The position numbers and the translations under genes are program-made. Below the pieces are notes generated by a model. It saw nothing but the letters and a program-made list of their open reading frames with translations, did not search any database and had not been told where the DNA came from. A DNA stretch of 64,000 nucleotides from Dipylidium caninum (Eukaryota; Platyhelminthes; Cestoda; Cyclophyllidea; Dipylidiidae): contig QEYB01001355.1 in assembly GCA_017562135.1 (NCBI GenBank), positions 310,001-374,000 on the forward strand, in the 5' to 3' direction. This document shows positions 1 to 12,300 of this stretch, in pieces. The stretch's first letter is position 1, and each line of letters opens with the position of its first letter.

Positions 1-2657
1 AGACTAAATGATGTTAATGCAGGATGGAAGTGGCGCGAAATTTCGGTTTCGTCCGACTGCATATGAGGTTCCAGTGGCATTAACACAATAGAAAACAAAT
101 ACTTTTTTGCTTCTTAATGTAAGTCCCCCCCCCCCCGGTTGGTTTAAATGAAAGGACTCGTCTAACGAGGATGGAGGAAAGGTGACACACTGAGAAAAGC
201 CCGAGTCCGTCAGCTTAAACGAAATGCCAGTAATACTAGAGAGAAAATCAAAATGTCATTCTCTATCTAGGCAAGTATGGTGAATGCTTTCACACCATGA
301 GCCGTGCTGGGTTGTGAAAACAAATATTGTTTTGATCGCAAGATGTGTCAACACGGGGGACGCAATGGCTGCCTCAACACTGGCGAGAGGTAAGGACCAA
401 CCTCTGCGCCTCGCCGCCGTCTAATTCGTCTCCCCTTCCCCCGTGGCACTGAGACAAGAAGGAGTAAATTCATTGCACCCAACTGCATTGTTGCATGGGC
501 TCCTCACCGAGGCTGACGATGAGGATTACGAAAACCAGGGGGTTGGAGGGGAGCGATCGCCGTGCTTAAACTCCGACTCCCCCCCCCCCCCCCCCTCAGC
601 ACTCAGTCGACCACCCATGACGGGGCATCGGGCGTCGCAGAGCCATCCATGAGCTGTCAGTGCCAACCGGGGTGTGGTGAGACTGAGAAAGCGCCCTACT
701 TTGACAGTGCCACTGGCGGCACGAAGTGAAAACAATAGGGGATGGTTTGATAGCCGTTTGAAAGGGATTTTATCAAGATAAACAACGATTTTAGGGGGAA
801 AAGGCCAGGTAACCGCCATCGGAGTGCAAGAGAAGTGCCACGGGGCACCAAGAGACGCAATCCACTTCCGTGGCATTTCAATGGTGGTCGAGTGGGGGGG
901 CGGAGGGGAGGTGGGGGGCGGAGAGGGTTGTTACACGCGAATGTGTGTGAGTTTGTGCGTTTGTGTTTGTGCATACTCAATTCAATGCCAAAATGCAAAA
1001 CGAGCACCACGAAATGGCTCATAAAATGACTCCGATTTGAGGAATGCGCCAAGGGTGTGGAGATGCCTCAAAAGCGATTCATTTCGCGCTTGTTGACTCC
1101 AATGAACGCGAGTGAGTTATTCACCTAAAAGGCGATTTTGTTGCTTGTTTTGAGTGGAGAGGGCTGCGAACGAGCCTCTTCGGAAAGCACAGTGAAGAGA
1201 TGCTTTGAGGATTGTGTGCACAAATACTCAAAACGTTGCCACCCACCCTGAGTGAACGAAAAGAATAAACCCAAGACAGAGGCGTTTGTCGAGACGGTGA
1301 CAAGGTGACCTCTAATTAAAAACCGTGGTCTCGTCTTCACTCGGGCAAAGGGTCGACTCTGGTGTGCTGGAGTCCCTCAGTTTGGAGAAATTGTTAAAAG
1401 TTGCATGTACGTGACCCAAGTAGGGTGATTCATCTGTATTCCATCAACTTTCCGCTGAACTCGCCGGCGTTTTGGACGGTTAGGAGGGCTTCAAAGTCGG
1501 GAAGTGAATTAAGTAGTCGCCTCGTATGGCGTTATAAAAGAAGGCACGATGGAAAGAGAAGGTTCGGGAGGATGAGATCACAAAGCCTCTTCTCCCCCTT
1601 CACTCGTGTAGAAGTCCGAAAGTCGAGACCACAAGTGAGGGGACATACTAGGTGTGGAAATTGGCGAGGCTGTGGATCCTCCAATTCGTGAGTTGCCGTC
1701 TTGGAAGACTGGTGGGTTGTCACTGTGGTTAAAGACTATGGCGATGCTGATTAAGCGAAATTAGTAGCAGTAGAGGAGTGCCTGCAGATTTAACTGAAGA
1801 AGCAGAAATGATCAGGCCGATGGAAGGAATTGTGCTTCACAAGAGACCCCCGGCCTTTGCAATGACAAAGGGAAGAAAATTCACTCAGGGAAGGAGAAAG
1901 TTACAGAGTAAACGGTTTCGCAAGCCGGCTTAAAACTATTCTTCTCCATCGTGTTGTCGCGAAGCGACGTCGTCACTCGAGCCAGAGAAGCCACTTATAG
2001 TCCGGAGTGGCATCGATACGAGAGCCCGGATGTTTGGTGGTGGCAAGGCTACTTCGCACTTCCCCATAAACAGGCATTAGTAGATCGTGGCTGAACACAC
2101 GCAACCCGAGCACTGTTTCACCATCTCCCACTTCCCCCCTTCACTCCACTCCAGGTCTTTTGTCAATTTAGACAGAAGTACTTCCCACACTTCCCACACG
2201 ACTTCACTGAGATGCAGCTCTTTCACAAACAAAGCGACTTTTCACTTAACACACAAAAACGACATCCTCTCATTCTCCCGCCCTGGCACCTGGGACTTCT
2301 CAAGGCGAGCTTTGCGCATATTAAAGCAGTGCCCCTTACCCGAAAAACCCCCTAAAGTCTGTTTTCCTGGAGCGCAAATTGAGATGAAAACCGCCTTCGG
2401 CTACCCACCCCCGCCAAATAGACGTGTTTGGTGGAAAACTGGAGTTGTTAATTAACTTTGCGAGATATGTGAGAACGCATCAAATCGAGGAGTGGAAGGC
2501 TATGAGAATTGCACTGATCGTTTGTTGACCTTCATATGGGGAAGCACAGGGAGAGAGGAGAGAGAGAGAGAGAGAGAATTTCACGCCGCATGACGATGAA
2601 AACAAAAATAGGTGAAGATGGCACGTATTGGGAAGAACTGTTCTCTGGAAATCTTAC
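1..2657 (-). other. Unresolved 3' region or intron of the FCP1 gene
   Basis: This lies downstream, in the direction of transcription, of the last FCP1 exon I can place. The second half of the BRCT domain and the acidic C-terminal tail of FCP1 should follow, but no exon with the expected tryptophan-rich BRCT end was recognised here. The stretch may be one long intron, or may contain short exons I missed. It includes pure C runs at 125-136 and 579-595 and a short GA repeat near 2557-2577. Other open frames here have no recognisable domain. Confidence 0.5.
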
Positions 2658-5600
2658 GCACCATGTGGACCGAAAAGACTGGAGTGGGATCGACCTTTCG
2701 TGTAGAGAAACTCGTGAGTAGAAAGGGAGTGTCAAGCAACTCACCCAGCAGTGCCTTTATCCGCAGTCAGGGGTTGTTTCGGCAACCGCAGGCGGTTATG
2801 CAGCGTGGCCCCCAGGCCGAGGGCAATCTGGCCGGCCAGCGAGTCGAAGGCGGGCCGATTGCGCTGCGTCAGTCCCGAGAGGGTGATGTGGGTGTTGGGT
2901 CCGAGCACTCGGGCTCGCATCTGCGACATCACATTCGCCACGTGCGGGATGCCCGACAGTCTGGTGCAGAGAGACGGGGAAGAGTTAGCAACAACCGTCT
3001 CGGAGCGAAAATTTGGGGCTGCCACTTGACCAAACCATCCTCTTAAGAGACTTTCAACTTAGAATTCTCCACTAGAGAAGGCCCGAGTCTAGTGTAAAAA
3101 TGGATTAAGGAGGCTCTTGGTGTTGTAGGAGAGACCTACGCCAGAAGAATCTACCCACAGCGCTACACTCGTAAAATTAAAAATAGAGCGTTCCTTTTTT
3201 GAGGGGTGTTAGAGGCCCCCACAACGGTTGACGTGAATAACGGAACCCGTGGGAGGGAGACGAAGAGACTGACGTCGAATGAGTTAACAAATGGCATAGC
3301 GGTCAGCTTCCGATTTTGGTAATCTACTCCTCACCTTTTTAATTTCACTTAACATCCATGACGCGGGGTGAAAGAAAACGATGATAACGCGACAATCCTG
3401 CGCACAGCGTGTACACTCAACGGTCTCCCTTAGTCTAAGACCACCGTAAACTCAGACTGCGCTTCTCACGGAGCGTGCCAAAAGGGAAGGCCACCAAATT
3501 ACCAAGAAGACCGCAGTCTACACGACATAAGCTCAAAGGTGCAAGAAAAATAAGAATAGTCGCCTAGACAAAAATGCCTACCGGTTTTCCTTTCACTGAC
3601 ACTATTGTAACTACGGAATACCAACGTCAAAGAGACAAGATAATTGCCTTTGCAGTCGATTTTGACCGCCTTAGTAACTGGAAAGTAAAAGTCGTCGACT
3701 TTGCATAATCCAATCCTAATCGGGGCTCGCCAACAAAAGGTGCAGGCATTTCAAATCTTACTAACTGACCTAATTTTCGTTGGTTTGCGAAAAAGAACTA
3801 CTATGGTAAGAGGTGATGTCGGTACCTGGACCCCTTTTCCGCTGATATGTCTCCTTCTTTGCGTCGATTCACGATATACTTGTCGTACGCACGATAATAG
3901 CGACGATGTATCTCCGTCAATATCTCCTCCAATCTCAGTAAGTAATCCGCATCAAAAGCGTCGAGAGCCTCCTCACTCATCTCAAAGATCGACGGTGATG
4001 GAGACAACGGGGGTGGCAGCGGAGACGTACATAGCGGCGGATAATTCAAAGCCTCGCCTTCTGACCTCTCTTTAGCTAATACATCTACTGGAGGTTTCTT
4101 TTCACCGCTTTCCCCTTTCGTAAACTTGGCCGACTCTGTATCAGGTTCCGCTTTAACCTCTTCTCCTGCAAATTTCGAGGATTCGGCCATTTCTGATGAC
4201 GTAATAGGTTTAGTTTGTTCCGTTGGTACCGAAGCGTCCTCTGGGGACTTAAATGACCTTTGAGAAGACTCCGAAGGCGTTGTTTTCTCCAATGGTTTAG
4301 ATGCGACTGTTGTATAGTCCAGAAGTACAGCAGCAGGCTCACCAATTTTTTCTGGGTTTGCTTCAATTTTGCCGAGTTTTGAGCTAAATTTGGAGTGGTA
4401 GAAATGCCACCATTATTCGATTCCTTCAGTAAAATTCTCCTTATATTAGTCGTGGGGACTGTACTTATGGGGGAAGTAATGTCGTCTCAAAGCTGTCATA
4501 GGTCAAATTAAATTCACCTCTTCTAATCCTTATGAGATTACAATAACTTAACTTCTTCACAAACCGCATTAAGATGTGCCATGTGATGGCCTAAAAGTGG
4601 TCTACCCACAGATTCCAGGCGAGTATTCAGCCTGCAAATATATTCTACCCTCGGAGACTGAAATAATAATTATCGTTGAACGAGTTATGCGTACTGTCGA
4701 GTGGAATTTCAAACACATGCGAATGATTAAGCAGTTAGACTAATGATTTTAAAAGCGAAATGGCTCACAAATTCGAGGAGGAGGAGGGACCTTCTTCATC
4801 TGAGGAGTTAGAGGTGTCTGTCGAAGTCGATGTTCCCGTCGGTGAGGGGGGATTGAAGGCGCGGAAATCAGGCATTGGCATCATTGACAGCGGTCGTCCC
4901 GGAGGCCCATTTATATCTCCCACCTCCGGAAAGAATCTAGTGAAGAAACGGACGCTCAACTACCTCATCGAAAAAAGATTGGGAAGGTTCTGCCTAAGGC
5001 ATTTTCCCATTGGATAAACTCTGCAATTACTAGGGTGGGTTTCCACATAACAAGGATAATCTGTATAATGCCCCTTCTGAATGGGTGAGGGAATATATTC
5101 CCGCTTATTTAGCCATTATTCGTGAAGACAAACTCACCGGTACGGTTGAACTTGGATAAGATTGGGAGACCAGTCCCAAACATCACCTCTATCGTCGATG
5201 ATACAGACGAGGTGAAAACCTCTGGGAAAGAGAGCTCTAAGGGAGAGAAAGACACCAAATGATAAGGACAGATTCGATTCGTCGTCCAGACCAAGTCTAC
5301 TCACCTTAAATTGGCTGACTTAGTGACAGGATTGAAGCACTCATCGCGAGAAAGAATGCGTTGACAGAAGTACTTCCGTTTGGGGTCGAGAATACTGGCC
5401 AGCTGATGAGCGTAGGCACGATTGCCGAAGGTGCATATGTGCATCTGGAAGCGCTTCACCATTCGGCGCAAAAATTTGGCCAAATGGGGCCGAAATCGGG
5501 TGTGGTACATCATCTCACAACCCGCTAGGTTGAAACGATGAACATTCTGTAGCGAAAAAGTGTTCTAAGTCAGTGTACATACGTCTTTTCATAACAACAT

Positions 5601-7287
5601 TATCTACCCATGTTCATTTAAGTAAAGTGTTCCCAATGGCGTTAGACACTCACCAAACCAAATTTCGAGTCAGTCCGTAATATGCATTTACGAAAATTTG
5701 CTGGGTAAATTTCATTCCCAAACTCAGGAATAAAGCCACTTTAAAAAATTATTAGTTTTGCACAAGTGAGTTACAATGGAAACAACTTAGGGTCATTAAA
5801 CTGATGCGAAATGAAACACATTGCGCTGACGATGCTGTGGCACCAAGAAAACAGTTTCAACGACTGAGAAGTATCAGATAAGAGCCGAATTTATTTACCA
5901 ATAGTACAGAAAAAGTGTCAGACATTAGTTTTATAACAACTAGAAAAGACTGATAAGTTGTTTAGAAAAATTCTCTCGCAGTCAAACGCGATATGTCGTT
6001 ATTTCCCATAGATAAGCAGAATTATCACTTTTTCCTCGCTCACAATATGTCATTAATTGTGAATCATTGATTTTAACACTACTTTTCCCAGTCGTCAAAA
6101 CCGAAAGCTATTTAAAGTCTGATATAAGCAGTATGGAATAAAGAACTCGAGAAAAAAAGTCGTTGCAGTCATAGAAATCATCCTAGTCATGAGAACACTA
6201 ATAGAGGTATTCTAGAAACAGCTTTCCCATGAGGCCTCAAAAAAGGTAAAGTGGCCCATACTTGGAAAAATTTTACTAAGGAGCAAAAGCCTGTAAGGCT
6301 AATTTCATCACCAAGTGCCAGAAATAGGAGTGATACAAGAACTTCAGATATCCGAAAAACGTCGCAAAAGACTATCTTTTTATTATTGATCTTTCGTATT
6401 TCGAAGTCGGCATTTAGTTTAATTGTTAAGTGAGAATTATATAGTCAACTGAAAGCTAATAGAACAAGGCAAATTAAGCCTAATATAGGGATTAGCAAGT
6501 TTTAATATTGTGGCGAAGCAGTGATTCCAAAAGACTGAAAGTATCTTATGGAACCAGAAGTACAATATCACAACAATGAGCAAAAAAGGGACTAGAGTTT
6601 GAATTTGACATACTGACAACAGTGTCATATACTTATTTTTTGGCTTAAGCTATGCTATCGAAGTACCTTGTAGCGGAAGGCATGTGGGATAGTGGTCGTA
6701 TGAAGGACTGTTTGGTCCAAATCAATAAGCAGAGCCAATTTGCGGGCGGAAAGCAGAGATTCCTCGTCCTTCAAGGCAAGTTCAGCAGCGACCTATTATT
6801 TATTTTCATGAACGCTAGAAAATATGACCAGTTACCGATTCACTGACGTGTAAATCTGGAATCATGTGAACCATCGGAATACTCGCAGATGCTGCAGTGA
6901 TTCGTTCTCCACACTGACCTCCCTCCCTAAATTTCCTGTTTAAAAATTCCTGTACTAACTTCCTTAAGTTTGCCCCACATTCTGCACAGAGATCTCGCAT
7001 CACAACATGATGTCCACATCCCTCGTACTTAAACAGCGGTTCACTAGAAGGAACGTTTCGCATAGTACAGAAACAAACTTGGGGCCAATCGTGCATCCCT
7101 CTTGGCAAAGCATCGTCACCTTTCCAAAACCCGGACCGTTTATGTGTATCTCAGGGCGTCCAGATGCCTCCAGTGTGCATATTATTGAAGAAGGAGTGAC
7201 GGCCTGCCGCTTTTTAACTTTAACTTTCACGACCTTGACGGACTCATACTGTGCAGGAACTTTTATGATCTGTTCAGAGATATTCAT
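2658..7287 (-). CDS. CTDP1: FCP1, RNA polymerase II CTD phosphatase (5' nine exons; 3' end missing)
   Basis: This nuclear phosphatase removes phosphates from the Pol II C-terminal domain and so recycles the polymerase. Inferred exons in transcription order are 7079-7287, 6836-7043, 6667-6792, 5305-5546, 5138-5236, 4769-4936, 3826-4383, 2745-2960 and 2658-2710, about 626 aa, with all junction phases agreeing. The start ATG at 7287 has an in-frame TGA just upstream. The order of parts is: an N-terminal lipoyl-like segment; the family block CGHHVVMRDLCAECGANL; the catalytic FCPH motif IDLDQTVLHTT (Asp163 and Asp165); YHTRFRPHLAKFL; CIIDDRGDVW (about 273-282); GDINGPPG; a Ser/Glu-rich linker; the conserved DADYLLRLEEILTEIHRRYY helix; and the first part of a BRCT domain. 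The catalytic residues are intact. Introns 1, 2 and 8 are only 35, 43 and 34 nt; intron 3 is 1,120 nt and AT-rich. Exon 9 is the least certain. Family assignment is firm. Confidence 0.93.
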
Positions 7288-8749
7288 TGCATGTCAATCA
7301 GGGAAGTAAACTGGAGGGGTACTTATCCAACGACCACATGAAGCATCAACCTCCCATCTGATTCGTTAAGAGCACTATTTTAATAAATCCGCAATGCCCA
7401 TAATAGTATAAACAACTGCTCTGTGATTATGCAATTTTAGGCAACTTATAACTGCCTCATTTTTGTAATCTCCACCCCTATTTCTTTCATATTTTTGCAA
7501 CATCTCAGTATGCTTTTACAGGTGAAATCAAGGTCTTGTGTCGCCACTAAGAAATATATTTCCCGGTCCGCGAAAATGCTAATCCCTCTTTGGCGGACAC
7601 ATTGTTACGGTTATTTCAAAAAATTAGCTCCGTTGTCATTCTGAATTCATTGCCGTTACTATAGGCATGTGTGGTGACATCTTATTTATTTTTTCTTCGT
7701 AACTTCGATGTGGCACTAGGATTCTAGGTATACCTCTCACTGTGTAGTGTTTCGGATGCCCACCAAAGTAGAATATGGAATAGCCTACCGTTTCACATTC
7801 GCAAGTGTCTTCGATGCATTTTTGCCGTTTGCATGTTGGAAGAATTAGAGTTACGCAGTAATAACTGCTTTGCTAGTGTTATGCCCCAAGTTATACCGGC
7901 TTACCGTCAAGTTTTTTTTAAATACTCTCAGTATGGCGCGACTTTTTTATAACTGGTGGATTCTCTGGTGCCGCTATTTATTGCTGCTTTGCCTAGGGAC
8001 GACCCGACCTAACGCGTTCGTTCCACTCTTCCATCAACTGCGGAGGAATGAGTCACCGACAAGGCTGTCTTAACAGATTTGCATTTCAGTCTTCTTCCCA
8101 CGGTAGCTGAATACTTAATTTAATAAATAAATAAAAGTGTCTTAAAATGTACCATTTCCATGTTAATTGTTCACCAATTGAAAAGGAAAGTAACCGTCTA
8201 TCGCCAGCATATTTGACTTTGACATCGTGGAGTTGTATTATAACTTAATATGATCTTACCAACTAATAAACATTCGTTAATTGCGTACCTTTCAAATTTT
8301 TAAATATCTTCCAAACATAGCAAGACTAATGGTGAATATTGCAATTGCAAAAATGAGTTTTAATACCACACTAGAGAATCAAAAGGTTGTGATCACATGC
8401 TGGGAGTAAACACAAAAGATTCGGCATACTCTCAAAGCGAACACAGACGTTATGTTTGGTAACATGAATTGCGCAGTCTACTGAGGCACTTTCACTGTTG
8501 TGGAGAAGAGTACAATTTTTGCTACTTTTTGAAGTATCTTTCTCCCCGCCTCTGGCCTCCTCTCGCCAACTTCACTCTCCGTCTGCTCTTTTCCGTCTGC
8601 CTCGACCTGTCACTCTCCCGCCGACTCCAATTGGGACACACGGAAGCGCGCGCTGGCTGGACGGGACCTTAACCGCTCTGCATCACAACCAAGCCGTCCA
8701 CACTGAAAATCACATCACTGATGCTGGCATAATTGAGTCACCACTGTAG
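7288..8749. other. AT-rich upstream region of FCP1, no gene seen
   Basis: This is noticeably more AT-rich than the DNA to its right. It should contain the FCP1 promoter and 5' UTR, but no TATA or CCAAT arrangement stood out enough to call. Short open frames (for example near 7870-8073) have no recognisable domain. Confidence 0.5.
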
Positions 8750-9310
8750 TCGAAGGAAGACTGCAGTGCAACGTGATTTGACGGTGATGAGAGGGCACTT
8801 TTGCAGTCCCAAGTGCGCCTCCTCCTCCTCCTCCTCCTCCCCCCTCCACCGCCCTCCCCGCCGGGTGAACAGATGACCCTGCTTCACCCACGCTGTCAAA
8901 CAGACACAGATCAGAGGTCGCCATCTCTCGGCCTCCCATCGGACAACATCCCACGTCGACTGGCGTGGATTCACACCCCAACTGGACACACGGCAGCCTC
9001 CGCCTCCCACCGCGCGTCATCAACGCGCCTCCTCTGCCTCGCAGACAACCTCCCCACCGCTGTGCCTGCTGTCTCACCTGCCTTGGCCACCGTCGACAGG
9101 GTGTCCGCGACTCACCTCGTCTCGCTCCGCCCCCACCGCCTTCGTCGCCTCACAACCTCACCGCCCTCGCCGACGTCTGCGTCGTCGACGTGTGCGAGAC
9201 GGTGCATCGCGCTGAGCTGAGGTGGACCAACCGAGTGGAAGGACAACTTCCGTCCGAGAGCACAAATGAAATGTAGCGACTCGAGGACACGCCGGTTCCC
9301 CTTCTCCTCC
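8750..9310 (+). repeat. Dispersed repeat family B, copy 1 (3'-truncated)
   Basis: This segment is repeated at 38543 onwards in the same orientation and on the opposite strand at 44023-45522. Between about 8926 and 9119 I counted only two substitutions against copy 2, which suggests recent duplication. The left end (GAAGGAAGACTGCAG, then GATGAGAGGGCAC) is shared with copy 3 but not copy 2. The similarity stops near 9310, so this copy lacks the last roughly 0.9 kb seen in copies 2 and 3. It is pyrimidine-rich and encodes no recognised domain. It could be a non-autonomous mobile element or a segmental duplicate. Confidence 0.8.
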
Positions 9311-12300
9311 TCCCCCCCCTCCGGTTTCATGATGGAGAGGGTAAAGCAGACAGAGGATGGTCGTTTCATCTGACAACACCCCGCCCCTTCAGACATCAAT
9401 GTCAGCAGCAGCTATTCGGTCTCGCATTTGGTTAGTCACTTTGTAGGACACATAAATCGCCATCCTCGCCCTCGGCACCCACCTCGTTGTTCGTCCAAAC
9501 TGCGTGGCAAGTCAGCGCCCGTCACTGTCTAAAATGCCACATTTGACCACCAGGTCAAACGTCCCGTTCCCCGCCTTCTCCTTCCTCCTCTCATTACTCA
9601 GCTAATGAATTAACCGCTCAGTTGTTTAAGAAAGTCCATACAGCGAGAGGTCGCGTGCCTCATTAATTCCACCCGAAAACCCGCTCCAGCCTCACGTGTC
9701 TGACGACTCCGACATCGCCAAAGCCTCAGAGTGCGACTCTGAAGGTTTCAACGTCGTTAGGACAACCCTTCCTCGGCAGTGCAGAGCGACGTCCCGCGTC
9801 TCTTCAGCTCTTCTCTTCCCCTTGCGAAAGACGATGCTGTTGCCAAGGCAGTGTGTAAGCGATAATCCCTCGGCCCTCACCGCCGGCATCCCGTCGTCCC
9901 TCCTTCGCCTTCTGCGTCTCAATGACGAGCCTTCAACTTGTTTCGTCCCACGTCTTGCCGACGAAGGATCTCTCCACCACCACCGCCACCACTACGACCG
10001 CTACTGCCTACTCATCCTGTGCCGATACGCCTACTCCCGTGGGGCCTTCAACCATCAACTCGAGGTGCACATTCCAACAGAGAAGTACACAATTTGTACA
10101 GAAAATGGTAGAAATCCCTCGCATTCTGCGGGCCACTCGACCGCTGACGCGCCCGCAGCTCTGACGGCTTTTGAAAGGGTCATGAAGACGACGAGGGCGA
10201 GGAGACAGCCAGCTTCTGGCCTCACCTAGGTGCCGCGCTCTTCCATAAGTACTTTGTATCCTGAGGTCGTCTTAAACGCACTACTGTGCATCGCCTTTAT
10301 CGTTCGTACTTGTGCCTGGTGTGAGGACTCTTGGACCTCGTCCGTAACCTTCACTGACCGGTAGACGTAGGGTAAAGCCTCTTTCCGCCCACCCTAACGC
10401 CGTCCATGCGGACGGGGTGAACGCCGAGAGGTAAACTTATCCTGGTAAGGTTGGTGATCCTCCTAATTTGGCCGTTGAGTGCACCAAGCAGTTATTTCCC
10501 GACGCTGTTCATCTTTGATTATTTCCAGCCGGACATACAGTAGGCACTGCCACTGAGGCGACGGCCTGACAAAATCCTTGATTCATCGGCAAATAGTGGA
10601 CTGGCAACAAAGAAACGGGCGTCTTTAGTTTGTGTTCCGCTGCGACTGAGGGCGTTACGTCAAAACGACTCATTCGACTTTATTTTTGGCCGAAATCAAA
10701 TGAATACCCGACGAAATTGACATCTAATTTTCTTACACGTGTTCCAAATAAACCAAAAGGCAGCTCACCACGTCGCTATAAGCGCAAATGAGGCATTAAG
10801 AGATGGATGACAAAATGCTCGATGTTGCTCGCAACATTTCCGTTCCGACAAATTGAGCGCCTCCAAGGAAAAATTGCACTTTGTTCTTACTTATATCTGA
10901 CGCCTGTTTGATAATTTTCAACCTAAAAGTTGTCTGCGTTGGAGAAGAAAGGGAGACGACGGCGCCCCAAGCTCCTCCCCTGCGCCTAATCTTTCGCTCT
11001 CACGTCGTCTCATCTCCACAAGTAGCCGCCATGTCATACCGTTCGAAGGTGAATTAAGGAGAAAGTAGAGAGTCGCGTCTGTTCATTGTATCCACCGATT
11101 TGCGCGGGCGCAACGCAAGGATTCTGAAGGAAGACCTGGACAAAGCACACAGTCCCTGGATCCACTAGAAGAGACCGGCTTAATCTCCTCACACCGGTTA
11201 GATCTCACCGTAGAATAGAGGGAAGACATGCCGACACGTGTTATTAACCGCTCCAGGAGCCAATGAAAGATGGTAACTCATCACCTTGCATGTCCACAAC
11301 CAGCGAGTTAAATTCACTTCCGGTAAACTGTTAAAAATTCTCCAAACCCACCCCAATCAGGTGGGGTTGTGTTCGGGGCAGAGGCGCATTTCGCCCGGGA
11401 ATAGTTGAGCAGGTCATAACGCCTCCTACCTATTCACCGGGGAGTGACTTCAAGCCTCGTCTTCCAACGTCCCTTCTCAGTCACCTGGAGCACTAACACT
11501 AAAGACTTACCGCCCTATTCGTCCCCGTCGCAATCATGACGTAAAGTGGACGTATTCTTGGCCTCCTGTTGCGAAGGGGGGCTTTACTCTCGGCCAAAAT
11601 GCGCACTGCCGAGGTGAAAAAAGGGTTAGTATTTACGCCTGGAGAGGACGGGGTCTACATGACTGAGTAGATGCATTTATTTCATTATTTGTTCACTTAG
11701 AGAAAAATTGGCTTCGCAGAGAAATCATGAGCGTCACGAGATTTTCTCATCGCGACAATGAAGGACGCTGATAAGACAAATTTGCTCCATGGTATTTGGG
11801 CATATCATTAATACAAATACCGCTCTCTCACGGTACTTTGAAAGCCCCCATAGTCATGTCCGAGTTAATTGCCCTATAACAGTAAACGTATATATTCGTC
11901 CGCTGTGCACAGGCCGGACAATCTTTAGACCATTCGTTGATCTCTCACTTTTCCCCTCACCTCATTATGGTCGTAGTCATGACAATGCGTGGCAGACGGC
12001 TTTATCGTGTGTTAAAGGGAGATTTATGAATGCTGCCTTTTAGCGTACATAACTGGTCCTCTCGGGGAAAGAGTGGCCCATCGCCCTTAAAATATTGTGC
12101 CTCGTATTAATCCAATCACTGACATGCTTATTGCGAGCACTCCTAGGCCCTGTGACACTTACACTGTCTACTTTCTCTGATCATGTTTCATATCTTCGTA
12201 CAACCCAACTCACTTTGCGCGGCCTCACGAACAGCGGCATCGGGTCGGGCGTTCCCACGGCAGACTATTAAAGAAGTGCAAAAGTGGCGGAGGTTTTGCG

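Noticed and set aside
8750..9310. Conserved open frames shared by family B copies (starting MDSHPNWTHGS or its equivalent)
   Set aside because: The frame is kept between copies 1 and 2 only because they are almost identical; copy 3 has frame-shifting indels and the peptide has no domain.
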